Shown here in pieces: positions 16,420 to 24,873 of a stretch of 64,000 bases of DNA. This stretch comes from Cypionkella sinensis (lineage in GTDB: Bacteria; Pseudomonadota; Alphaproteobacteria; Rhodobacterales; Rhodobacteraceae): positions 2,542,001-2,606,000 of the forward strand of contig NZ_JBHRTO010000001.1 in NCBI RefSeq assembly GCF_042646385.1, read 5' to 3'. The notes beneath the pieces were generated by a model. It was not told where the DNA came from, made no database searches, and was given only the letters and a program-made list of their open reading frames with translations. Numbering within the stretch: position 1 is the first letter of the stretch; every line of letters starts with the position of its first letter. The translations under genes were made by a program, and so were the position numbers.

Positions 16420-17097
16420 ATGACTTTGGCAGAAACCGCCTATGATGCCTTGCGGCGCGATATTGTGCGTGGGGTGCTGGCTCCGGGAAAGCCGCTGCGG
16501 ATGGCGCAATTGTCTGAACGCTACGGCATGGGATTCTCGCCGCTGCGAGAGGCGCTGAACCGCTTGCAGGCCGAGCGGTTGGTGACATCCATCGCCCTGC
16601 GCGGGTTTTCGGTGGCGCCACTGTCGATGGCGGAAATGTGGGATACGATCAACACCCGCGTGCTGATCGAACAACGCGCGTTGCGGCTGGCGATGGCACA
16701 GGGCGGGGATGATTGGGAAACCGGCATTGTCAGTGCGCTGCACAGTCTGACGCTGCAATCGACACGGGCGGCAGAGGGCGGGGCGGATGAGCAGAAACTG
16801 CTGGAAGACCGCCACCACGGCTTTCATCTGGCGCTGATCGCGGGCTGCGGATCAAGCTGGCTGCTGGAGTTTTTTCAGCGGCTTTATGCGGAAGCCGAAC
16901 GCTATCGCTATCCGATGCTGCAACAGCGCAATGTCGAAAATCACCGCGATATTCAGGCCGAGCATGCGGCGCTGGCGAAGGCCACGCTGGCGCGCGATGC
17001 CGATCTGGCCTGCGATCTGTTGGCCGAGCATTACCTGCGCACAGCACGGTTCATCGAGGCGCAGATGACGGCTGCCCCACAGGCACAAAGCGCCTGA
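16420..17097 (+). CDS. GntR-family regulator (FCD subfamily)
   Basis: A 225-residue regulator. The N-terminal winged helix has YDALRRDIVRGVLAPGKPLR and YGMGFSPLREALNRLQAERL (about 36-55). The FCD effector domain has metal-ligand-type residues in HHGFHLALI and a C-terminal DIQAEHAALAKATLARD segment. It is divergent from the bicupin operon and shares its 139-base promoter region, where a perfect palindrome lies midway. It probably controls that operon and possibly the NicX-like operon, which has the same palindrome core. It ends three bases before a convergent transglutaminase gene. Confidence 0.87.
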   Translation: MTLAETAYDALRRDIVRGVLAPGKPLRMAQLSERYGMGFSPLREALNRLQAERLVTSIALRGFSVAPLSMAEMWDTINTRVLIEQRALRLAMAQGGDDWETGIVSALHSLTLQSTRAAEGGADEQKLLEDRHHGFHLALIAGCGSSWLLEFFQRLYAEAERYRYPMLQQRNVENHRDIQAEHAALAKATLARDADLACDLLAEHYLRTARFIEAQMTAAPQAQSA

Positions 17098-17100
17098 GGT

Positions 17101-17979
17101 CTATCCGGCGAGTGGGATCACATCGACGGCCTGTTTGCTTTTCTGGCCGCCGGAAATCCGCATGGTGCCTTTGATCGGCGACACATCGCTGTAATCGCGC
17201 CCGTAGGCGACGACGATATGATCCTCGCCCGCCAGCTTGTCATTCGTCGGATCAAACTCGAGCCAACCGGCCTCTGGCCCACACCACGCCCGCACCCAGG
17301 CGTGCATGGCATCGGCACCTTCCAGCCGGGGTTTTCCGGGCGGCGGCAGTGTGCGCAGAAAGCCGCTGACATAGCCCGCCGGGATGCCGATGCCGCGCAG
17401 GCAGGCGATCATGATATGGCTGAAATCCTGACACACGCCTTGGCGTTTGGCGAAAGCCTCGGTTGCGGGGGTATCGACGGTGGTGGCTTTGGGGTCGAAC
17501 TTCATGTGGCGATACAGGGCGCTGCCAACCGCCACGACAGCTTCGGCGACGGTCATACCGGGGTGCAAGGCGCCCAGCGCAAAGGCGGTCATCGCGCGGT
17601 CACGTGGAACGCGGACGGAGGTAGAGAGGAAATGCAGCGGCGAATCCGCGCGCAGATTACGCTCGGCTGCCAAGGTTGCGGGGAGGTCCGGCAAGGCGAT
17701 GGCGTTGCCGGGCAGGCTGGGGGTGATCAGCCGCTCAATCCGCGCCTTCATGGTAAAGGCGACCGAGTCGTGCGGGCCGCGAAAGCTGAACTCTGTGATG
17801 CGGTTGCCGAAAAAGTCGATCCGATCCAGCCGCTCTTCGGGGCGCGGCGTGATGTCGAGCAGGCTGGCCTGCACGCGCTGGCCCGGCATATCCAGCGGCA
17901 TCACACACACCACATGCCGCCCGCCCACCGCCGGGTTGGCATATTGATAGGTAATTTGCAGTTTGATGTCGTAGATCAT
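17101..17979 (-). CDS. Transglutaminase-like cysteine peptidase-fold protein
   Basis: A 292-residue protein with an N-terminal bacterial transglutaminase beta domain (IYDIKLQITYQYANPAVGG) and a transglutaminase core. The triad is clear: Cys in GVCQDFSH, His in AMHAWV and Asp in LEFDPTND. In bacteria this family accompanies circularly permuted ATP-grasp and alpha-E proteins, and is predicted to cleave or ligate peptides rather than to cross-link. It is the last of three minus-strand genes (17101-23699), nine bases after the ATP-grasp/alpha-E gene. No signal peptide is visible. Confidence 0.87.
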   Translation of the reverse strand: MIYDIKLQITYQYANPAVGGRHVVCVMPLDMPGQRVQASLLDITPRPEERLDRIDFFGNRITEFSFRGPHDSVAFTMKARIERLITPSLPGNAIALPDLPATLAAERNLRADSPLHFLSTSVRVPRDRAMTAFALGALHPGMTVAEAVVAVGSALYRHMKFDPKATTVDTPATEAFAKRQGVCQDFSHIMIACLRGIGIPAGYVSGFLRTLPPPGKPRLEGADAMHAWVRAWCGPEAGWLEFDPTNDKLAGEDHIVVAYGRDYSDVSPIKGTMRISGGQKSKQAVDVIPLAG

Positions 17980-17988
17980 CGCCGCCCC

Positions 17989-20385
17989 TTAGTGCATGAA
18001 CGCAGCGCCAAGGGCGTTGGATAGATCGTAAATCTGGCCGCGCGCCGTCAGCAGCGCCTCGGCATTCAGCGTCTGCACGGTGTGTACGATGACAGAGGTT
18101 TGCAGCAGGCGCACCTTACGCTCAAACTCGGTCATCTGGCCATGCGGGCCGGTGCGAGAGAGTTCGTCCACGCATTTGGCGATCACGTCGAGATGGAAGC
18201 GCACTGATCGGGGGTTGCATTCATCGAGCGCCAGCAGATCGATGACACTTTCGCGGCTGGTGAACACGGCATAACGCTGGCGGTGGACCATGATGCTGTC
18301 GCCGACCTCTATCGCCATATCCAGACCACCGGGCAGCGCGGTGGGGCCTGCCACCGCCGCCAGCAGATCGGTCATCATCGCGGCGCGTTCCAGCGAGCGG
18401 CCAATCGACAGAAACTGCCACCCCGCTGCGCGATACATGTTTTCATGCACAAGCCCGGAAAAGCCCGCGATCTTGCGCAGCATCACGCTCATCACCTGTG
18501 CGGCGTCGCTGCCGGTTTCGGTGGTTTTGGCGATGCGGGTCATGGATTTCTCCATATCCTGCAGGGCAGACCAGCCATCGACGCTGAAGCGGTCGCGGAT
18601 TTGGGCGGCGCTGTAAACGGCCGAGCTGAGGGTGCTGAGAACGCCTGCCGGAAAAGCCTCGGTCGCATCGACGCCGTAGGTTTTCAGACGGGCGCGGATG
18701 GTGGTCAGCAAGGCAGCATTGCCGGATTCGTTGACCCGACCGTTATAGGCGCGCACCAGACGCAGCAGGCCCTCGGTGCGTTCAACATAGCGGCCAAGCC
18801 AGAACAGGTTGTCGGCTGCACGGCTGGGCAAGGGGCCGGGTTGCGCGCGCACGAACGGCGCAGATTGCGGGGCGCGCAGGGTGACGGGTTCAACCGGGGT
18901 ATCGCTGACCACCCAGACATCGGCGACCGAGCCGCCGTTGCGCATGGAAATCGCAGTCGTATCGGTGCCTGCGCCAATGCGGGCAAAGCCGCCGGGCATC
19001 ACCTGCCAGCCTGCCGGCGTGCGGGCCAGAAACACCCGCAGCGACATCGGGCGAGGGACAAGCGCGCCGTTTTCATAGAAGGGTGTGGTGGACAGCGTCA
19101 CCAGTTCCTTGCCGACCAGCCCGCCTGCATTGTCGGTCAGCCAATCGTGCAGGTCGGCATCATCAGCGGCCCCCCGCATCTGGCCGCCTATTGCATGGGG
19201 CGCAGATGTTTCAAACGCAATGCGCGTCGCCATCGCGGGGCCGATCAACATGCGGTCGGCATGGGCGCGCACATGCGCCAGTTCGGCGGGCTGGCCACAC
19301 CACCACGTCGCCACATTGGGGATTTGCAGCTTTTGCCCGGTCAACACTTGCGCGATTTTCGGCAAGAAGGCCATCAGCGCTTGGGTTTCCAGCACACCAA
19401 CGCCCAAAGCGTTGACCATGGTGACATAGCCCTGACGGACCGCCGACATCAGGCCGGGGGTGCCCAACTGGCTGTCGCCGCGCAATTCCAGGGGATCGGC
19501 CCAGATGCCATCCATCCGCCGCCATAGCACATCAACCGGGGCGAGACCTTCGACGGTGCGGACGTGCAGATGGCCGTTTTCGACGGTCAGATCCTCGCCT
19601 TCCAGCAGGGCCATGCCGAGATAGCGGGCGATGTAGGCCTGTTCGTAGTAGGTGTCGGTCAAGGGGCCGGGGGTGAGGATACCGATGCGCGACGATGGAT
19701 CGCTGCGCAGCTTTTCCAGCGCATCGCGAAAGGCGCGGAAGAAGCCGGCAAGGCGGTGGACGTTGGTGGTGCGGTAAAGCTCGGGGAAAACCCGGCTGGC
19801 GGCGACACGGTTTTCAAGCGCGAAACCTGCCCCCGAGGGTGCATCGGTGCGATCCGACAGCACCCACCAGCGGCCATCCGGGCCACGACCAATCTCGAAC
19901 GCCATGAAATGCAGAAAATGCCCCGAGCGCGGTTTGACCCCCACCATGGGCCGCAGCCATTCGGGGTTTTCGGCGATCAAGCTGGCGGGCAGATGGCCGT
20001 CGGCCACCAGACGGTTTTCGCCGTAAAGGTCGGCGGCGAGCTGCTCCATCAGGTCGGCGCGTTGGATCAGGCCTTCGGCGATGCCGTGCCATTCGGATTC
20101 CGGCAGCAGGATCGGCACGGCGGAAAATGGCCAGTCCCGGCCCACGGCCGATTTGTCGCCATACTTGCGGAAAAACACGCCGGTGTCGGCTAGATGCTGT
20201 TCACCGCGCGCGAAGGCGTCTTTCACCTCGGCATCCGACAGGCTGGACATATGCGCCAAAAGCCCAGCCCAGACCGGACGCATCGCGCCTTGCACATCGA
20301 CGAGTTCATCCGGCACGCCGGGCAGCGGGCGATACCGGGCGAAAAGCTGGGTATCGACCGGCTTGGTTTTCGCCTTGCGTGCCAT
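17989..20385 (-). CDS. Circularly permuted ATP-grasp fused to alpha-E domain
   Basis: A 798-residue fusion. Residues 1 to about 480 match the circularly permuted ATP-grasp family (old DUF404/407), with FFRKYGDKSAVGRDWPFSAVP near the start and GILTPGPLTDTYYEQAYIAR, DVLWRRMDGIW and LVGKELVTLST later. From about 490 an alpha-E (DUF403) helical domain follows: SRAADNLFWLGRYVERTEGL. In many genomes these are two genes; here they are one frame. The ATP-grasp half predicts carboxylate-amine ligation; alpha-E's role is unknown. The ATG overlaps the stop of the DUF2126 gene (TGATG). Confidence 0.87.
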   Translation of the reverse strand: MARKAKTKPVDTQLFARYRPLPGVPDELVDVQGAMRPVWAGLLAHMSSLSDAEVKDAFARGEQHLADTGVFFRKYGDKSAVGRDWPFSAVPILLPESEWHGIAEGLIQRADLMEQLAADLYGENRLVADGHLPASLIAENPEWLRPMVGVKPRSGHFLHFMAFEIGRGPDGRWWVLSDRTDAPSGAGFALENRVAASRVFPELYRTTNVHRLAGFFRAFRDALEKLRSDPSSRIGILTPGPLTDTYYEQAYIARYLGMALLEGEDLTVENGHLHVRTVEGLAPVDVLWRRMDGIWADPLELRGDSQLGTPGLMSAVRQGYVTMVNALGVGVLETQALMAFLPKIAQVLTGQKLQIPNVATWWCGQPAELAHVRAHADRMLIGPAMATRIAFETSAPHAIGGQMRGAADDADLHDWLTDNAGGLVGKELVTLSTTPFYENGALVPRPMSLRVFLARTPAGWQVMPGGFARIGAGTDTTAISMRNGGSVADVWVVSDTPVEPVTLRAPQSAPFVRAQPGPLPSRAADNLFWLGRYVERTEGLLRLVRAYNGRVNESGNAALLTTIRARLKTYGVDATEAFPAGVLSTLSSAVYSAAQIRDRFSVDGWSALQDMEKSMTRIAKTTETGSDAAQVMSVMLRKIAGFSGLVHENMYRAAGWQFLSIGRSLERAAMMTDLLAAVAGPTALPGGLDMAIEVGDSIMVHRQRYAVFTSRESVIDLLALDECNPRSVRFHLDVIAKCVDELSRTGPHGQMTEFERKVRLLQTSVIVHTVQTLNAEALLTARGQIYDLSNALGAAFMH

Positions 20386-23300
20386 CAGTGACGGGGGGCG
20401 CGGCGCAGGTCGAGGGTCATGGGAAACTCGGGGTGCGGGGTTTCGGATACTGGTTCATACAAGCCCCCAGTATGCCCATGCGGTTCAAACCGGGCAAGCC
20501 TGCGGGCCTCGGCCTCGTTGCTGTTGACCGGGAACGTATCATAATTGCGCCCGCCGGGATGGGCGACGTGATAGGTGCAACCGCCCAAAGCGCGGCCCGT
20601 CCAAGTGTCATAGACATCAAAGGTCAGCGGCGCGTTGACGGGCAAGACCGGGTGCAGCGCAAGCGGTGGCTGCCACGCCTTGAAGCGGACGGCGGCAACC
20701 GAGACCCCAGCCCCCACGATTTGCATCGGCATCTGGCGCTGGTTGCAGGTGACGGTGTAGCGGCCCGGATCGCCGCCGGTCAGTTTGGCTTGCAGTCGTT
20801 CCACGGAACTGTCGGTATAACGCACGGTGCCACCGATGGCCCCAGTTTCGCCCATGACGTGCCAAGGCTCCAACGCCTGACGGATTTCCAAGGTGACGCC
20901 TTCAAAGGTGGCTTCGCCGCAGAATGGAAAGCGGAACTCGGCTTGGGCCTTGAACCAGTCTGGGTTGAAATCAAAGCCGTGCTGTCGCAGGTCGGCCAGC
21001 ACATCCAGAAAATCGGCCCAGACGAAATGCGGCAGCATGAAGCGGTCGGCGAGGTTGGTGCCCCAGCGGGTGAGGTTGCCTTTGATCGGGTTGGCCCACA
21101 TCCGCGCGATCAGGGCGCGGATCAGCAGTTGTTGCGCAAGGCTCATGCGCGGGTTTGGCGGCATCTCAAACCCGCGAAACTCCACCAGACCCAAGCGGCC
21201 TGTGGGGCCATCTGGGGAATAGAGCTTGTCGATGCAAATCTCGGCGCGGTGGGTGTTGCCGGTGACGTCCACCAGCAGGTTGCGCAGCAGACGATCTACC
21301 AGCCAAGGCGGCGGCGCGGCTCCCTGCCCCGGCACGGGGATTTGGGCCAGCGCAATTTCCAACTCATAGAGCGCGTCCATCCGCGCCTCGTCGATGCGGG
21401 GGGCCTGAGAGGTTGGGCCGATGAACAGGCCCGAGAACATATAGGACAGCGATGGATGGCGCTGCCAATGCAGGATCAGGCTGGCGAGCAGATCGGGGCG
21501 GCGCAGGAACGGGCTGTCGGCTGGGGTGACGCCGCCCACGACGACATGGTTGCCGCCTCCGGTGCCGGTATGCTTGCCGTCGATCATGAATTTGTCGGCA
21601 CCAAGGCGGAGTTGCCGGGCCTCTTCATACACCGCTTCGGTGGTGGCCACGGTTTCGGCCCAGTTGTGCGACGGGTGGATATTCACCTCGATCACGCCGG
21701 GATCGGGGGCGACGCGGATCACGTTCAGGCGGGGGTCATTCGGCGGGCCGTAGCCTTCGATATGCACCGGCACGCCCAGCTTGGCGGCAGCGGTTTCGGC
21801 GGCGGCGACGAGTTCAAGGTAGTCTTCGACCTTTTCCACCGGGGGCATGAACACGCAGAGGCGACCATCGCGCGGCTCGACCGAAATCGCGGTGCGGACG
21901 GAACCTGCAAGATCGGAAATCACCTGCTCGCGCCGATCCTGCCCCGGTTCGGCGGCGGTGAAGCTGGCGACGGGTTGGGCCGGTTCGGTGATAGGTTCGG
22001 GGGTGAAATCGGGCAACGGGCCGCGGGTGTCAAACGGATCACCGGGGTTCACGTGCGGATAGTCGGCGGGTTTGACATAAGGAAGCGACCCCAGCGGCAG
22101 GCGGTAGCCGACCGGGCTGTCGCCCGGCACAAGGAACAGATGGCCGCGCCGCAGCGCCCATTTTTCCGACACCCAGGTTTGCGCGGCACGGCTCTGCCAG
22201 CGCTGCACGGGCAGCACGAAGCCGGATGGTTCGGTGAGGCCACGCGAGAACACACGGGCGATACGGTTGCGTTCCTCGGGGTCTTTCAGATGCGAGTTTT
22301 CGGGGGTGACGTTTTCCGGCAGATTGCCTTCCTTGACGATCCATTCGGCGGGGTCTTCGAACGCAGGGGTAACGTTTTCGGCGGGCAGACCAAGCGTTTC
22401 TGCGATATTTTGCAGCAGGGTGCTGGCCTGCTGTGGCGTCGCCCCTTCCGCCACTTCCGAGGCGATCAGGTCGGGGTTGTGCCAGATCGGCTTGCCATCG
22501 CGGCGCCAATACAGGCTGAACGTCCAGCGCGGCAGGGTTTCGCCCGGATACCACTTGCCCTGACCGTAATGCAGGAAACCACCGGGCGCGAATTTGGCTT
22601 GCAGGCGGCGGATCAGCGCATCGGCAAACACCCGTTTGGTGGGGCCAACCGCGCCTGTGTTCCATTCCTCGGCCTCAAAATCGTCGATCGACACAAATGT
22701 CGGCTCGCCGCCCATGGTCAGCCGCACGTCGCCCGCTGCCAGCGCGGCATCAACCTTGTGACCAAGCTGGTTCAGTTCATTCCAAGCCGTATCCGAGAAC
22801 GGCATGGTGATGCGGGGATGTTCGGCGGTGCGCGTCACCGTCATGTCAAAGTCGAAATTGACCTCGGCATAGCTGGCCATGCCGGAAATCGGTGCGGCGT
22901 TGGAATAATGCGGCGTGGCTGACAGCGGGATATGGCTTTCGCCGGTCAGCAGGCCTGACGTTGGGTCAAGCCCGATCCAGCCAGCACCGGGCAGATAGAC
23001 CTCGCACCAAGCGTGCAGGTCGGTGAAATCCTTGTCGGTGCCTTGCGGGCCATCCACCGCCACCAGATCGGGCTTCAACTGGATCAGATAGCCCGACACA
23101 AACCGCGCCGCAAACCCCAGATGCCGCAGGACGTTGACCAGCAGCCACGAGGTATCGCGGCACGAGCCCAAGGCCAGACCCAAAGTTTCCTCGGGCGTCT
23201 GCACGCCGGGTTCCATGCGGATGACATAGCCGATTTCCTGCGCAAGCTGAGCGTTCAGGCCGACGATGAAATCAATGGTGCGCTTGGGTTCGCGCGGCAC

Positions 23301-23699
23301 ACGATCCAAGAGGGCCTGCAGCAGGGGGCCGGGGGCGTCGCATTTGCGGTAGATCACCAGATCGTCGGCAATCTCGGCTGGGTATTCGAAGGGCCAGGTC
23401 TCGGCACTGGGATCAACAAAGAAATCGAACGGGTTGTAGACGGTCATGTCGGCGGTCAGATCGACCTCGATCTTCAATTCCGTAACCGGATCGGGGAAGA
23501 CATAGCGGGCCAGCCAGTTGCCGTAGAGATCCTGCTGATAATTCACGAAATGATTGGCAGGCGTCACCTTCAGCGCATGCGACACCACCCGCGTGCGGCT
23601 GTGCGGCGCGGGGCGCAGGCGGATGATCTGCGGGCCAAGCGTGACCGGGCGATCATATTTGTAATGGGTCAGGTGGTAGATGCTGGCGAGGATCGACAT
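20385..23699 (-). CDS. Large transglutaminase-like protein with DUF2126 domain
   Basis: A roughly 1104-residue protein. It opens with the transglutaminase N domain (MSILASIYHLTHYKYDRPVT) and a transglutaminase core with LGSCRDTSWLLVN (Cys), LHAWCEVYLPGAGW (His) and GLDPTSG (Asp), followed by the long DUF2126 region to the C-terminus. The family is part of the predicted ATP-grasp/alpha-E/transglutaminase amidoligase system. I prefer ATG 23699 because family members begin with this strand; an in-frame ATG at 23714 adds five residues. It is the first gene of the three-gene operon; the 133 bases upstream separate it from oxyR, which reads in the same direction. Confidence 0.87.
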   Translation of the reverse strand: MSILASIYHLTHYKYDRPVTLGPQIIRLRPAPHSRTRVVSHALKVTPANHFVNYQQDLYGNWLARYVFPDPVTELKIEVDLTADMTVYNPFDFFVDPSAETWPFEYPAEIADDLVIYRKCDAPGPLLQALLDRVPREPKRTIDFIVGLNAQLAQEIGYVIRMEPGVQTPEETLGLALGSCRDTSWLLVNVLRHLGFAARFVSGYLIQLKPDLVAVDGPQGTDKDFTDLHAWCEVYLPGAGWIGLDPTSGLLTGESHIPLSATPHYSNAAPISGMASYAEVNFDFDMTVTRTAEHPRITMPFSDTAWNELNQLGHKVDAALAAGDVRLTMGGEPTFVSIDDFEAEEWNTGAVGPTKRVFADALIRRLQAKFAPGGFLHYGQGKWYPGETLPRWTFSLYWRRDGKPIWHNPDLIASEVAEGATPQQASTLLQNIAETLGLPAENVTPAFEDPAEWIVKEGNLPENVTPENSHLKDPEERNRIARVFSRGLTEPSGFVLPVQRWQSRAAQTWVSEKWALRRGHLFLVPGDSPVGYRLPLGSLPYVKPADYPHVNPGDPFDTRGPLPDFTPEPITEPAQPVASFTAAEPGQDRREQVISDLAGSVRTAISVEPRDGRLCVFMPPVEKVEDYLELVAAAETAAAKLGVPVHIEGYGPPNDPRLNVIRVAPDPGVIEVNIHPSHNWAETVATTEAVYEEARQLRLGADKFMIDGKHTGTGGGNHVVVGGVTPADSPFLRRPDLLASLILHWQRHPSLSYMFSGLFIGPTSQAPRIDEARMDALYELEIALAQIPVPGQGAAPPPWLVDRLLRNLLVDVTGNTHRAEICIDKLYSPDGPTGRLGLVEFRGFEMPPNPRMSLAQQLLIRALIARMWANPIKGNLTRWGTNLADRFMLPHFVWADFLDVLADLRQHGFDFNPDWFKAQAEFRFPFCGEATFEGVTLEIRQALEPWHVMGETGAIGGTVRYTDSSVERLQAKLTGGDPGRYTVTCNQRQMPMQIVGAGVSVAAVRFKAWQPPLALHPVLPVNAPLTFDVYDTWTGRALGGCTYHVAHPGGRNYDTFPVNSNEAEARRLARFEPHGHTGGLYEPVSETPHPEFPMTLDLRRAPRH

Positions 23700-23832
23700 G
23701 ATATTTTCTTTCACAGATACAGAGGTTTTTTCACAGCCAGCGGTGATCCTCTAACACTTTGTGCATCACCACGCGGATTAGGCGCAAGTGATGAAGATTT
23801 CCGCAGATACCGCCTAAAAAATAAGCATATCG

Positions 23833-24747
23833 TTAGGTTGCACCCTGCTGGCTGCGCAACGATTGCGCCGAGACCCGCACAAGTTCGGCCACTTGCGCCA
23901 GTTGCTTGGCAAGCGGCGAGGTTTTGCGCCAAACCATCCCGACCATCCGCTGCGGCTTCGGATCGCCAAAGCGCGCGACAGACACGGCAGCCGAGCGGGT
24001 TTCGACCGCCATCGCCATTTCCGGGATCAGCGTGACGCCAATCCCTGCGCTGACCATCTGCACCAGCGTTGACAGCGAGCTTCCGTCCAGCAACTCGCGC
24101 GGCGGGGCGGCGGACATGTTGCAGAACGACAGGGCTTGGTCGCGGAAGCAGTGGCCTTCTTCCAGCAACAACAGCCGCATTTCGCGCAGGCGTTCGCGGC
24201 TGGGCACGGGTTTGCCTTCATCCTCGGCGGGGCGGATCAGCACGAAATCTTCGGAAAACAATGGCATTTCTGTCAGTGAGGGTTCCGAGATCGGCAGCGC
24301 CACGATGGCGGTATCCAAGCGGCCCTCGGCCAGTTCGGTCAGCAGTTTGGGGGTGACGGTTTCGCGCAACTGCAAATCCAGATCGGCGTTCTGCCGCATC
24401 AGATTGCCGATGATCGTGGGCAGCAGGTAGGGCGCGATGGTGGGAATCACCCCGATGCGCAGCCGCCCCGCGAGTCGGCTTTGCGCGGCGCGCGCGATGT
24501 CGGCCAACTCATCGACCGAGCGCAGGATATCGCGGACCCGGACGGCAAAAGCCTCGCCAAACCCGGTCAGCCGCACCTGCCGCGCGCCGCGTTCAAACAG
24601 GTCGGTGCCAAGGGCTGCCTCCAGTTCCTTGATCTGCATCGACAAAGCCGGTTGCGAGATCGCACAGACCTCTGCCGCGCGGCCAAAGTGGCCGTGGCGG
24701 GCCAGCGCCTCAAAGTAGCGGAACTGTTTCAGGGTGAAGTTTATCAT
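23833..24747 (-). CDS. oxyR: OxyR, hydrogen peroxide-sensing LysR regulator
   Basis: A 304-residue LysR protein. The HTH is FGRAAEVCAISQPALSMQIK (about 21-40). The two redox cysteines of OxyR are in place: Cys 200 and Cys 209 in EEGHCFRDQALSFCN, the spacing of E. coli Cys199/Cys208, so H2O2 should form an intramolecular disulphide that turns it into an activator. It is divergent from katG, the usual target. I chose ATG 24747 (MINFTLKQ); an upstream GTG at 24753 is possible. Confidence 0.93.
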   Translation of the reverse strand: MINFTLKQFRYFEALARHGHFGRAAEVCAISQPALSMQIKELEAALGTDLFERGARQVRLTGFGEAFAVRVRDILRSVDELADIARAAQSRLAGRLRIGVIPTIAPYLLPTIIGNLMRQNADLDLQLRETVTPKLLTELAEGRLDTAIVALPISEPSLTEMPLFSEDFVLIRPAEDEGKPVPSRERLREMRLLLLEEGHCFRDQALSFCNMSAAPPRELLDGSSLSTLVQMVSAGIGVTLIPEMAMAVETRSAAVSVARFGDPKPQRMVGMVWRKTSPLAKQLAQVAELVRVSAQSLRSQQGAT

Positions 24748-24782
24748 CAGCACAAGTTATCGCAACAATCAGTATATTCAAC

Positions 24783-24811
24783 TTAAACTAATGCCACGCT
24801 GTTGTTATAGT
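24783..24811 (+). promoter_or_regulatory. katG promoter, candidate OxyR-activated
   Basis: TATAGT at 24806-24811 is a good -10, with TTAAAC at 24783-24788 as a weak -35 at 17-base spacing. A weak -35 fits activator dependence. The AT-rich stretch just upstream (about 24756-24785) is the natural place for OxyR binding, though I cannot match the full ATAG-N7 spaced consensus. Confidence 0.4.
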
Positions 24812-24873
24812 CTGGTCGGCAGATAGCAAAAGGCCGCGCGCAAGGGCGGGCTTCAGCAGAGTAGGAGACAGCG

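Noticed and set aside
20127..22922. 931-codon plus-strand open frame opposite the DUF2126 gene
   Set aside because: High GC makes long antisense frames common; the minus strand has clear catalytic motifs and the plus frame has none.
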